Source of the DNA: Bradyrhizobium sp. CSA207
GTDB taxonomy: Bacteria; Pseudomonadota; Alphaproteobacteria; Rhizobiales; Xanthobacteraceae
NCBI RefSeq assembly: GCF_029051685.1
Contig: NZ_JAACFT010000030.1
Location: forward strand, 43,607 to 107,606
Direction of reading: 5' to 3'
Length of the DNA stretch: 64,000 nt
In this document: one piece after another, positions 35,335-43,676 of the stretch
Numbering within the stretch: the first letter of the stretch is position 1
Layout: every line of letters begins with the position of its first letter
The notes under the pieces: generated by a model
What the model was told of the DNA's origin: nothing
The model's input: the letters and a program-made list of their open reading frames with translations, nothing else
The model's database searches: none
Made by a program: the position numbers and the translations under genes

Positions 35335-37734
35335 ATGTTACGTTGTCATGCCCGCCGCGGCGTGAGTGTCGTGGCCGTTCAGGCCGCGTTGCTTGCGTCA
35401 TCGGGTGGAGTTTTCGCTCAAACCAGCAGCGCGGTGCTGCCACCGGTAACGGTCGATGCCCCCGCACCGGCAAAGCCCAAGCCGGCAATCCGGCAATCGA
35501 GACCGCGCTCTGCTTCCCCGGGTCACTCGACCAAGCCCGTTGCACGGAACGCAACCCTCAATGCTCCGGCCCAAAACACGGCAGCGACAGCCGGCGCCGC
35601 GCGAGATGGTCTCAATCGGTCGCCCGCCGGTCAGACCTCGACGACCATCGATCGCAGCCAGTTCGACAACCGACCATCGTTTTCGGTCAGTGACGTGTTG
35701 CGGGACAGTCCAGGTATATCGGTCAAGCAGGGAAATGGACCGCGCGACTTCGGCATCTCGATTCGCGGATCGAACGCGCGGAACGGGTTCGGCATCCGCA
35801 ATCTCCTGATTTTCGAGGACGGCTTTCCTGTAACCCAGCCAGATGGACTGTCGCGGAGCGATCTGATCGATCCTCACGCCTATGGTGCTATCGACGTGAT
35901 CCGCGGTCCTTCGTCGGCGCTCTATGGCAACTACGCGACCGGCGGCGCGCTCAATTTTCGAACACGGCCGGGCGGGACGATCGACGGCGTCGAATACGGC
36001 GTTGACGGGGGCAGCTATGGCTACCTCAACAACTATCTCGCGGCCGGCAAGAAGGTCGGAAATTTCGAGGGCTCGCTATTTGCAAGCGACGCGCGGGGTG
36101 ACGGCTACGTCGGCAACAGCTGGTTCAATACGCAGACTGTCAACTTCTTGGGAACGCTCCAAGCGACGCCGGACGACCGCTTCACGGTCAAGATCATCAA
36201 CAACGACCTCAGCACGCGGCTGCCGATCCGCTCCTCGTTGAACCAGTACGACCAAAATCCCTTCCAGCAGGGATGTGCGACCAGCGCTACGGCAGCCCCC
36301 GGCTGCGGCACGGTGACGTTGTTCAACAACGGGTTCAACGCGGTAGCGGGGACCGACAAAGAGACGGCGGTGCAAGCTGGTCTCGGCCGCAACGACCGCC
36401 GCACGATCGCTGGCGGCCGATGGGAGCACGATTTCGACAATACGACGACTTGGCGCAACCAGTTCGTCTTCGATGACAGAAACATCAGTCAGCCGACGGG
36501 TTCGACCAGCACCATCGGGGATTTTCCGTCATACAACTACATGAGCGATCTGACTAAGCGGGGCGAGATTCTCGGCCTGGAGTCGACCACGTTCCTCGGC
36601 GCCTTCTACAACACCTTGAGCGCGTCGAGCGACACGCGCAACGTGATGCCAGGTGGCAACGCCACGCTCGGTAGGCTGTCGAGCAATCTCTATAGCGAGA
36701 CCACCAACTACGGCGTGCGTGCGCGGGAGGAACTCAAACTGACGACCTCGTTGACAGCAGTCGCTGGCGTCGGTTGGGAAACCACCGTTCTGAAGGGAGT
36801 AAACACTGCGTATGCGTACGCCGGCCCCACCGGCATCACCACGACAACGCTCACGACCGCGGATCGACAGTTTCAAAATGCCGCTCCGGAGTTGGCGCTC
36901 CTCTACAATCTCAACAACGAGTGGCTGTTCCGTGGGCGGGTCGCCACCGGCTATGGCACCCCGCAGGTTTCGAATCTTTTTGTTCTTCCGACCGGGCTTT
37001 CAGGCAACAACACCCAGCTCCATACGCAGAAGAATCTCGGTTACGACCTTGGTTTCGATTGGACGCCGAACAACACGCTCAAGCTGAGCGCGACGGGCTT
37101 CTATGAGTTCTTCCGCAATGAGATCGTCAACCAGGCAACGCCGATCGTCGGTACAACTTACTCGTTCAATGCGCCGCGATCGGAGCACCGGGGCGTGGAG
37201 CTTGCGGCTGACTGGACGTTCTTCCCGGGCTGGAGATTCACGGCGGCGTACACGTATCTCGATGAGGTCTACACCGAGTACGTCGAGAACATCACCAATG
37301 GCGCGGTGTTCAGCTTCAACCGGGCCGGTAACAAGATCCCCGGCGTCTCGCCGAACGAGGTGACGGCCCGGATTGGTTACGATGAGTTTGCCGGACCGCT
37401 GACGGGTCTCGGAGGCTTCCTCGAGATCCAGTGGAAGGACTCCTTCTATATGGACAATGCGAATCTGCTGAAGGCGCCCGGTTACGAACTCGTCAACGTA
37501 AACGTTCACTACAGGACTGATCTGGTGTCCGACTCCTTCAGGTCCTTGAACCTGTTTCTCGAAGTCAGAAACGTGTTCGACCGTACCTACGTTGCCTCGG
37601 CAAACAACATCGCCAACACGGTAACGGCGGCCGGCATTCAAAATCCTGCGAGCGTGCTTGCAAACACGACGGGGTCGATCTACGCGGGCTCGCCGCGCAC
37701 GTTCGTTGCGGGTATGAAGGTGGCGTTCAGATGA
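35335..37734 (+). CDS. pcuB: TonB-dependent outer-membrane receptor, copper type
   Basis: 799-residue receptor. The signal peptide ends around GGVFAQ. The plug domain begins SQFDNRPSFSVSDVLRDSPG, with GPRDFGISIRGSNARNGFGI and the plug-end motif GAIDVIRGPSSALYGNYATG. The rest is a beta-barrel ending YAGSPRTFVAGMKVAFR with a terminal Arg after Phe. I chose ATG 35335, preceded by CAGGAA. The surrounding PCuAC, YcnI-like and CopCD genes imply copper or copper-chelate uptake. The stop overlaps an ATG of the next frame (ATGA). Confidence 0.9.
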   Translation: MLRCHARRGVSVVAVQAALLASSGGVFAQTSSAVLPPVTVDAPAPAKPKPAIRQSRPRSASPGHSTKPVARNATLNAPAQNTAATAGAARDGLNRSPAGQTSTTIDRSQFDNRPSFSVSDVLRDSPGISVKQGNGPRDFGISIRGSNARNGFGIRNLLIFEDGFPVTQPDGLSRSDLIDPHAYGAIDVIRGPSSALYGNYATGGALNFRTRPGGTIDGVEYGVDGGSYGYLNNYLAAGKKVGNFEGSLFASDARGDGYVGNSWFNTQTVNFLGTLQATPDDRFTVKIINNDLSTRLPIRSSLNQYDQNPFQQGCATSATAAPGCGTVTLFNNGFNAVAGTDKETAVQAGLGRNDRRTIAGGRWEHDFDNTTTWRNQFVFDDRNISQPTGSTSTIGDFPSYNYMSDLTKRGEILGLESTTFLGAFYNTLSASSDTRNVMPGGNATLGRLSSNLYSETTNYGVRAREELKLTTSLTAVAGVGWETTVLKGVNTAYAYAGPTGITTTTLTTADRQFQNAAPELALLYNLNNEWLFRGRVATGYGTPQVSNLFVLPTGLSGNNTQLHTQKNLGYDLGFDWTPNNTLKLSATGFYEFFRNEIVNQATPIVGTTYSFNAPRSEHRGVELAADWTFFPGWRFTAAYTYLDEVYTEYVENITNGAVFSFNRAGNKIPGVSPNEVTARIGYDEFAGPLTGLGGFLEIQWKDSFYMDNANLLKAPGYELVNVNVHYRTDLVSDSFRSLNLFLEVRNVFDRTYVASANNIANTVTAAGIQNPASVLANTTGSIYAGSPRTFVAGMKVAFR

Positions 37735-37760
37735 TCCGGGCTCTCGAAGGGAGTAGGGCC

Positions 37761-38972
37761 ATGGTCCGAACTGGCTTGCTCGGAATGGTCGCCCTCGCAC
37801 TGTTGCAGAGCACCGCACTTGGGCAGATGCATGGTCAGCATGGGTCGGAGGCCGCCTGTGACGAGCCGACGCTGCGTTGTGCAACCAAGGTGACGCCTGC
37901 ATTCGGTCCGGACGGGACGCTGTGGGTGGCCTGGATGGCGGGTGGGCAGGTCTCGGTCGCGAGTTCGCCGGATGCGGGGCACAGTTTCTTGCCCCCCAGC
38001 CAGGTCACGACGAAGCGGCTGAATCTTGACTGGGGGCCGGATGCCCGACCGAAGATCGTGGTCGATCGCAAGGGCGGCATCGCGCTCGCATTCTCGATCT
38101 TCAGAGATGAGGCATTCAACGGCCAGGTGCTCTATACGCGCTCGGGCGACGGCGGGAAGAGTTTTGCGGAGCTGGAGCCGATCACCGCCAGCAACGAGAG
38201 CCAGCGTTTTGAAGCGGTGGCGCTTGATCAGGATGGAACGGTCTTTGCGGCCTGGCTCGACAAGCGCAATCGCGTCCCTGCGAAGCAGGCAGGCCAGAAG
38301 TACGATGGTGCGGGGCTGTTCTTTGCCTCGTCACGCGATGGCGGCGCTATTTACGCAGAGGCCAGTCTCGCGCACGACAACACCTGCGAATGCTGTCGGT
38401 TGGGGCTGACATTTGCGGCACCGGGCCGACCGGTCGTGATCTTCAGAAATATCTTCGAAGGTGGCGTACGCGATCACGCGGTGGTGACGTTCACCGACGT
38501 CTCGACGCCAGGTGAAATCCGTCGGGTCAGCAATGACGACTGGAAGATCAACGCATGCCCGCATCACGGGCCGAGCCTGACCGTTGCGCCGAACGGAACC
38601 TATCACGTCGCCTGGTACACCAATGGGAAGACGCGGAGGGGATTGTTCTACGCCCATTCTCGCGACGAAGGCCGCACGTTCTCTGCGCCTATGGCGCTGG
38701 GCCGACCAGATCGCAACCCGACGCGCCCCTTTGTCCTCGCTGGCGCGCTGGGAACCGTGATGGTCTGGAAGGAGTTCGACGGCGAGAAGACTTCGGTCCA
38801 GATGATGATGTCCCACGACGATGGCGAGACGTGGTCGTCGCCCAGGACCATTTCGAGCACATCGGATACCTCAGACCATCCCTTGCTGGTTTCCAATGGC
38901 CGACAAATGTACCTGTCATGGATGACGAAGGCGGATGGCTATCATCTCAGAGCGATTGAGGACCAGCCATGA
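37761..38972 (+). CDS. secreted Asp-box (BNR/sialidase-fold) beta-propeller protein of the copper cluster
   Basis: 403 residues with a signal peptide (VRTGLLGMVALALLQSTALG). Five Asp-box-like repeats are visible: SSPDAGHSF, RSGDGGKSF, SSRDGGAIY, HSRDEGRTF and SHDDGETW, which indicates a beta-propeller. Possible metal ligands are MHGQHG right after the signal peptide, a CDEPTLRC pair, CECC and CPHHGP. Automated annotation would say exo-alpha-sialidase, but the Arg triad and nucleophile of sialidases are not evident. I chose ATG 37761, preceded by AAGGGAG; an ATG at 37731 overlaps the receptor stop. It probably acts in the periplasm with the receptor and thioredoxin. Confidence 0.8.
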   Translation: MVRTGLLGMVALALLQSTALGQMHGQHGSEAACDEPTLRCATKVTPAFGPDGTLWVAWMAGGQVSVASSPDAGHSFLPPSQVTTKRLNLDWGPDARPKIVVDRKGGIALAFSIFRDEAFNGQVLYTRSGDGGKSFAELEPITASNESQRFEAVALDQDGTVFAAWLDKRNRVPAKQAGQKYDGAGLFFASSRDGGAIYAEASLAHDNTCECCRLGLTFAAPGRPVVIFRNIFEGGVRDHAVVTFTDVSTPGEIRRVSNDDWKINACPHHGPSLTVAPNGTYHVAWYTNGKTRRGLFYAHSRDEGRTFSAPMALGRPDRNPTRPFVLAGALGTVMVWKEFDGEKTSVQMMMSHDDGETWSSPRTISSTSDTSDHPLLVSNGRQMYLSWMTKADGYHLRAIEDQP

Positions 38973-39466
38973 GACGTCGATTTGCAGGCATTCTGGGATT
39001 GAGTATCCTGATCGCGTCAGCGTCTGCGCTCGGGGCACCTGCGGCTCTCAAACCATTTGAGCGGGGCTCGTGGCAACGCGTGCTGAGGAGCCATGCGGGT
39101 CGTCCGACGCTCGTCCACTTCTGGGGTGTAACTTGCGGGCCCTGTAAGATCGAGCTGCCGTTGCTTGGGCAGTTTGTGAAGGACCATCCTGAGATTGATG
39201 TGGTCACGATCAGCGCAGATCTCGTACCCAACCTGTCGGCCGCGACGCAATCGATGCTCGACAAGGCAGGGCTTTCGTCGACCGAGAATTTCATCTTCGG
39301 TGATGGCTTTGTCGAGCGTTTGAGGTTCGAGATTGATCCTGCCTGGCAGGGCGACATCCCCAGGACAATGCTTATCTCTCGGGACGGAACCATTGCGACA
39401 ATCGAAGGGTCGGCCGAAATTACCGATCTCGAAAAATGGTCGGCCGAACAAATCTCCACACACTGA
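38969..39466 (+). CDS. TlpA-like periplasmic thioredoxin
   Basis: 165 residues with a signal peptide (FAGILGLSILIASASALGAP) and a thioredoxin-fold domain. The redox motif is CGPC at residues 56-59 (FWGVTCGPCK). IPRTMLISRDG contains the cis-proline. TlpA-type proteins reduce Cys pairs in copper-site proteins such as Sco and CoxB. The ATG overlaps the propeller stop (ATGA), which ties the two genes together. It may keep the Cys pairs of the propeller or the DUF2946 protein reduced for copper binding. Confidence 0.9.
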   Translation: MRRRFAGILGLSILIASASALGAPAALKPFERGSWQRVLRSHAGRPTLVHFWGVTCGPCKIELPLLGQFVKDHPEIDVVTISADLVPNLSAATQSMLDKAGLSSTENFIFGDGFVERLRFEIDPAWQGDIPRTMLISRDGTIATIEGSAEITDLEKWSAEQISTH

Positions 39467-39494
39467 TACTCAGTCTGCAAAACAGGATCTCGAT

Positions 39495-40016
39495 ATGAAG
39501 GCTATGTTGAAAGATGGGCTGCTCGCGGCGTTCGCCCTCGCGCTTTGCGTCGTTCCGGTTCGCGCCAGCGACGTCAAGGCCGGCGATCTCGTGATCTCGC
39601 AGGCCTGGAGCCGCGCTACGCCGAGCGGCGCAAAGGTCGCCGGCGGCTATCTCACGATCGAGAACAAGGGAGCTGCGCCGGACAAGCTCCTCAGCGTCTC
39701 GGCGGAGATCGCGGGCAAGGCCGATCTCCACGAGATGACGACGGAGAACGGCGTGATGAAAATGCGCCCATTGGACAAGGGTCTCGCAATCGAACCGGGC
39801 AAGACTGTGAAGTTCGCGCCAGGCGGCTACCATTTGATGCTTCAGGAGCTGAAAGCGCCGCTCAAGCAGGGCGACAAGGTGCCAGTGACGCTGGAGTTCG
39901 AGAAGGCCGGGAAGGTTGCGGTGACCCTCGACGTCCAGGGCGTCGGCGCCCAGGCGCCCAGCGATGGCGGCCAAATGATGAAGAAAATGCCGGATCATTC
40001 GGGAATGAAGATGTGA
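39495..40016 (+). CDS. pcuC: PCu(A)C-type periplasmic copper chaperone
   Basis: 173 residues with a signal peptide ending near PVRAS. The PCuAC copper site is approximated by H79 (DLHEMTTENG), M90 (MKMRPL) and H113/M115 (GYHLML). An extra C-terminal tail rich in Met and His (QMMKKMPDHSGMKM) may bind further copper. Family members deliver Cu(I) to the CuA or CuB sites of cytochrome oxidase. In B. japonicum pcuC is the gene of the pcu operon needed for aa3 oxidase. AGGA precedes ATG 39495 by seven bases. Confidence 0.93.
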   Translation: MKAMLKDGLLAAFALALCVVPVRASDVKAGDLVISQAWSRATPSGAKVAGGYLTIENKGAAPDKLLSVSAEIAGKADLHEMTTENGVMKMRPLDKGLAIEPGKTVKFAPGGYHLMLQELKAPLKQGDKVPVTLEFEKAGKVAVTLDVQGVGAQAPSDGGQMMKKMPDHSGMKM

Positions 40017-40048
40017 CGAGCATGATCTGGACTTGCGGGAGACCAAAC

Positions 40049-40567
40049 ATGGCAAAGACATCCTGGCTCATTGTTCTGGGCGCACTTGCGGCAACACCGG
40101 CGAGTGCGCACGTCTTCCTCGAGGCCAAGCAGGCCACGGTCGGAGGATCGTACAAGGCCGTCTTCGCCGTGCCGCACGGCTGCGCGGGTTCGCCCACGGT
40201 GAAGATCCGCGTGCAGATCCCGGAGGGCGTCATCGCGGTGAAGCCGATGCCGAAGGCGGGCTGGAGCGTCGATGTGGTCGAAGGTAAATATGCCGGCGAA
40301 TACGACTATCACGGCAACAAGCTTTCCTCCGGCGCCAAGGAGGTGACGTGGTCCGGCGGCAAGCTGCCGGACAAGAACTATGACGAGTTCGTCATGCACA
40401 CCGTCCTGACCGACACGCTCAAGCCGAACATGACCCTGTATTTTCCTGTCGTCCAGGAGTGCGAGACCGGCGTCAGCCGCTGGATCGAAATTCCGGCAGA
40501 GGGGGCGGGGCATTCGCATGAGGGCAAGTCGCCGGCACCCGGCGTGAAGCTGTTGCAAAAGCCCTGA
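40049..40567 (+). CDS. pcuD: YcnI-like DUF1775 copper-binding protein
   Basis: 172 residues. After the signal peptide (LIVLGALAATPASA) the mature protein begins HVFLEAKQATVGGSYKAVF. An N-terminal histidine with a conserved Glu and a later Trp (AGWSVDV) forms the copper site in YcnI-type proteins. GCAGSPTVKIRVQIPEGVIA is the typical domain core. The C-terminus has HSHEGKSP. The stop overlaps the ATG of the CopCD gene. The symbol follows the B. japonicum pcu operon. Confidence 0.9.
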   Translation: MAKTSWLIVLGALAATPASAHVFLEAKQATVGGSYKAVFAVPHGCAGSPTVKIRVQIPEGVIAVKPMPKAGWSVDVVEGKYAGEYDYHGNKLSSGAKEVTWSGGKLPDKNYDEFVMHTVLTDTLKPNMTLYFPVVQECETGVSRWIEIPAEGAGHSHEGKSPAPGVKLLQKP

Positions 40568-42129
40568 TGCGCCTTCTCGCCGCGCTCGCGACGCTGCTCC
40601 TCGTTGTCGGCTTCGCGACGACAGCGTTGGCGCACGCGGCACTGGTGTCGGTCGAGCCGGCAAGCGGCAGCTTGCTTACGACCGCGCCGATGGCGGTGGA
40701 GCTGCGCTTCAACGAGGCTGTGACGCCGGGCGCGGTCCGGTTGATCGACGGCGCGGGCAGGGCGCGGGACGATGCGCGCGTCAGAGCATCGGGCGAGACC
40801 ATCTCGATTGCGATGCCGCCCGACCTGCCGCAGGGGACGACGGTTGTGAGCTACCGCGTGATCTCGCAAGACGGCCATCCCATTGCGGGATCGGTGATGT
40901 TCTCGATTGGCACGCCGACGGCGACACAACCTGACGCGACGGCGGAGCGCGGGCTGAATGCGCTGATCTGGCTTGCGCGGGTCGGTCTCTATCTCGGGCT
41001 CTTCGGCGGCGTCGGCGGCGTGTTCTTTGCGCGGTGGATTGCATGGGCGATGACGGGCACGACAGTGCCGCGCGTCGCGCTCGCGGTTGGCCTTCCCAGC
41101 GCCATTATCTCGCTCGGCGTGGTAGGTCTTGATCTCCTCGGCTTGCCGCTGAGGGCTCTCGCGACTATTGCCCCCTGGAAGGTCGCATTCGCGACCAGCG
41201 CCGGCCCCGCCTTGCTGGTCGCCATCGCCGCGATGCTGCTCGCGATGATGGCGTTGCGCGGCGCTTGGTATGCGCGCGCTCTTGCTGCGATCGCGTTTGT
41301 CGGTGTGGGCCTGTCACTCGCCATGACCGGGCATGCCGCGACGGCGCCGCCCGAGGTGCTGATGCGGCTGGCGATCTTCTTCCACGGACTCGGTGTCGCC
41401 TTCTGGATCGGCGCATTGGCGCCGCTGGTTGCGGTTGTGTCTAAACCGACAGCAGCAACATTGCCGGTCGTGAACCGCTTCTCCAGTCTGGCCGTGCCGG
41501 TCGTCGGCATGCTGGCATTGACCGGCCTTGTGCTCGCGATCGTTCAGCTCGAAAAGTTGTCCGCGCTGGTTGAGACCAGATACGGCCTCATTCTCTCGAT
41601 CAAGCTGGCGCTGGTCCTTACCCTGCTGACCCTCGCTGCGATCAATCGCTTTCGCCTGACCCCGGCGCTGGCAAGGGATCGCAAGACTGCGCCCGCATTG
41701 AAGCGCGCGATCCTGTGCGAATGCGTGATCGCGCTTGGCATCCTCGCTGTGGTTGCCGGCTGGCGCTTCACGCCGCCGCCGCGAACCATCGTTCCGGAGA
41801 CGCCGCTGGCGATCCATATTCACACCGACAAGGCCATGTTCCAGGTCCTGGTGTCGCCGGGCAAAGCTGGTGTGGATGATTTCGTGCTCCAACTCATGAC
41901 CGGCGAGGCGATGCCGCTGGCGGCCAAGGAGGCGACGCTGACCCTCAGCCTGCCCGACCGCGGCATCGAGCCGATGGAGCGCGCCGCCGAACTCGGACCG
42001 GATGGCTACTGGCACGTCGGCAAGGTCGAGCTTCCCTTCGCCGGCCGCTGGCACATGCGCATCGATGCCCTCGTGACCGATTTCGAGAAGATCACGCTGG
42101 AGGACGAGTTCGAGGTGGCGCCGCCCTAA
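40567..42129 (+). CDS. pcuE: CopC-CopD fusion copper importer (YcnJ type)
   Basis: 520 residues. An export signal is followed by a CopC domain whose mature end begins HAALVSVEPASG. The second copper region is SQDGHPIAGSVMFSIG near residue 100. From about residue 137 a CopD-type membrane domain with about eight helices follows (LARVGLYLGLFGGVGGVFFAR, then AIFFHGLGVAFWIGALAPL). A soluble C-terminal domain closes the protein. The fusion probably moves copper into the cytoplasm. It ends the cluster; proS follows after 154 bases. Confidence 0.92.
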   Translation: MRLLAALATLLLVVGFATTALAHAALVSVEPASGSLLTTAPMAVELRFNEAVTPGAVRLIDGAGRARDDARVRASGETISIAMPPDLPQGTTVVSYRVISQDGHPIAGSVMFSIGTPTATQPDATAERGLNALIWLARVGLYLGLFGGVGGVFFARWIAWAMTGTTVPRVALAVGLPSAIISLGVVGLDLLGLPLRALATIAPWKVAFATSAGPALLVAIAAMLLAMMALRGAWYARALAAIAFVGVGLSLAMTGHAATAPPEVLMRLAIFFHGLGVAFWIGALAPLVAVVSKPTAATLPVVNRFSSLAVPVVGMLALTGLVLAIVQLEKLSALVETRYGLILSIKLALVLTLLTLAAINRFRLTPALARDRKTAPALKRAILCECVIALGILAVVAGWRFTPPPRTIVPETPLAIHIHTDKAMFQVLVSPGKAGVDDFVLQLMTGEAMPLAAKEATLTLSLPDRGIEPMERAAELGPDGYWHVGKVELPFAGRWHMRIDALVTDFEKITLEDEFEVAPP

Positions 42130-42283
42130 ATCCGCCGCGCCCGGCAGCTCAAGTTGAACCTGAGGTCGACGGAAAAATGACAGGAATTTCGCTGCCTTAG
42201 CGGCTTTTCCTCAGTCCCGGTCTTGTATTTTCGCTCCCAATCCGGTTTCACTGCAAACCGTCGCTGATTCTTCGAGTATTGCC

Positions 42284-43603
42284 ATGCGGTTGTCGCGGTT
42301 CTTTCTGCCAATCCTGAAGGAAAATCCGAAAGAGGCGGAGATCGTCTCGCATCGCCTGATGCTGCGCGCGGGCATGATCCGGCAAGAAGCCGCCGGCATC
42401 TACGCCTGGCTGCCGCTCGGCTTTCGTGTGCTCAAAAAGATCGAGCAGATCGTGCGCGAGGAGCAGGACCGCTCCGGCGCGCTGGAACTGTTGATGCCGA
42501 CGCTGCAGCTCGCCGACCTCTGGCGCGAAAGCGGCCGCTACGACGCCTACGGCCCGGAGATGCTGCGCATCGCCGACCGCCACAAGCGCGAGCTGCTGTA
42601 CGGGCCGACCAATGAGGAAATGATCACCGAGATCTTCCGCGCCTACGTGAAGTCCTACAAGAGCTTGCCGCTCAACCTCTATCATATTCAATGGAAATTC
42701 CGCGACGAGCAGCGTCCGCGCTTCGGCGTGATGCGCGGCCGCGAATTCCTGATGAAGGACGCCTATTCCTTCGACCTCAACGAGGCGGCGGCACGCGTCG
42801 CCTACAACAAGATGTTCGTCGCGTATTTGCGCACCTTCGCGCGGATGGGGCTGAAAGCGATCCCGATGCGCGCCGAGACCGGGCCGATCGGCGGCGATCT
42901 CAGCCACGAATTCATCGTGCTCGCCGAGACCGGTGAATCCGGCGTCTTCATCAATCGCGACGTGCTGGATCTGCCGGTGCCGGGCGAGGACGTCGACTAT
43001 GATGGCGATTTGACGCCGATCATCAAGCAGTGGACGTCGGTCTATGCCGCCACCGAGGACGTCCACGACGCCGCGCGGTTCGAGCAGGAAGTCCCCGAGG
43101 ACAAGCGCCTGAACACCCGCGGCATCGAGGTCGGCCAGATCTTCTACTTCGGCACCAAATATTCCGAAGCGATGAAGGCGATGGTGGCGGGCCCCGACGG
43201 CGTCGACGTGCCGATCCATGGCGGCTCTTACGGAGTTGGCGTCTCGCGCCTGCTCGGCGCCATCATCGAGGCCTGCCACGACGATGCCGGCATCAAATGG
43301 CCCGAAGCAGTTGCGCCGTTTCGCGCCGTGGTGCTGAACCTCAAGCAGGGCGATGCGGCCGTCGACGCGGCCTGCGAGAAGCTCTATGCGGAGCTTAGCG
43401 CCAAGGGCGTCGACGTGCTCTATGACGACACCGACCAGCGCGCCGGCGCCAAATTCGCCGCTGCCGACCTGATCGGCATCCCCTGGCAGATCATGATCGG
43501 GCCGAAGGGGCTCGCCGACGGCAAGATCGAGCTCAAGCGGCGCAGCGACGGCGCCCGCGAGACGATGTCGCCTTCGGACGTCGTCGCGCGCCTGGTCGGC
43601 TGA
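42284..43603 (+). CDS. proS: prolyl-tRNA synthetase
   Basis: 439-residue class II synthetase that charges tRNA-Pro. Motif 2 is visible as IQWKFRDEQRPRFGVMRGRE and motif 3 near GGSYGVGVSRLLGAIIE. The protein lacks the roughly 180-residue editing insertion of E. coli ProRS (572 residues), as is usual in alphaproteobacteria. The C-terminal anticodon-binding domain is present. It precedes lolC and lolD, a conserved alphaproteobacterial order. Confidence 0.97.
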   Translation: MRLSRFFLPILKENPKEAEIVSHRLMLRAGMIRQEAAGIYAWLPLGFRVLKKIEQIVREEQDRSGALELLMPTLQLADLWRESGRYDAYGPEMLRIADRHKRELLYGPTNEEMITEIFRAYVKSYKSLPLNLYHIQWKFRDEQRPRFGVMRGREFLMKDAYSFDLNEAAARVAYNKMFVAYLRTFARMGLKAIPMRAETGPIGGDLSHEFIVLAETGESGVFINRDVLDLPVPGEDVDYDGDLTPIIKQWTSVYAATEDVHDAARFEQEVPEDKRLNTRGIEVGQIFYFGTKYSEAMKAMVAGPDGVDVPIHGGSYGVGVSRLLGAIIEACHDDAGIKWPEAVAPFRAVVLNLKQGDAAVDAACEKLYAELSAKGVDVLYDDTDQRAGAKFAAADLIGIPWQIMIGPKGLADGKIELKRRSDGARETMSPSDVVARLVG

Positions 43604-43676
43604 ATATTGTTCATCGCGCGATGTCGAGGCCGCCAATCCGGCCACATTTGACCCCGAATCATGGGATTATCGAGCG

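Noticed and set aside
37761..38972. Annotation as a genuine exo-alpha-sialidase
   Set aside because: Asp boxes only define the propeller fold. The catalytic Arg triad and Tyr/Glu nucleophile are not evident, and the context is copper uptake.
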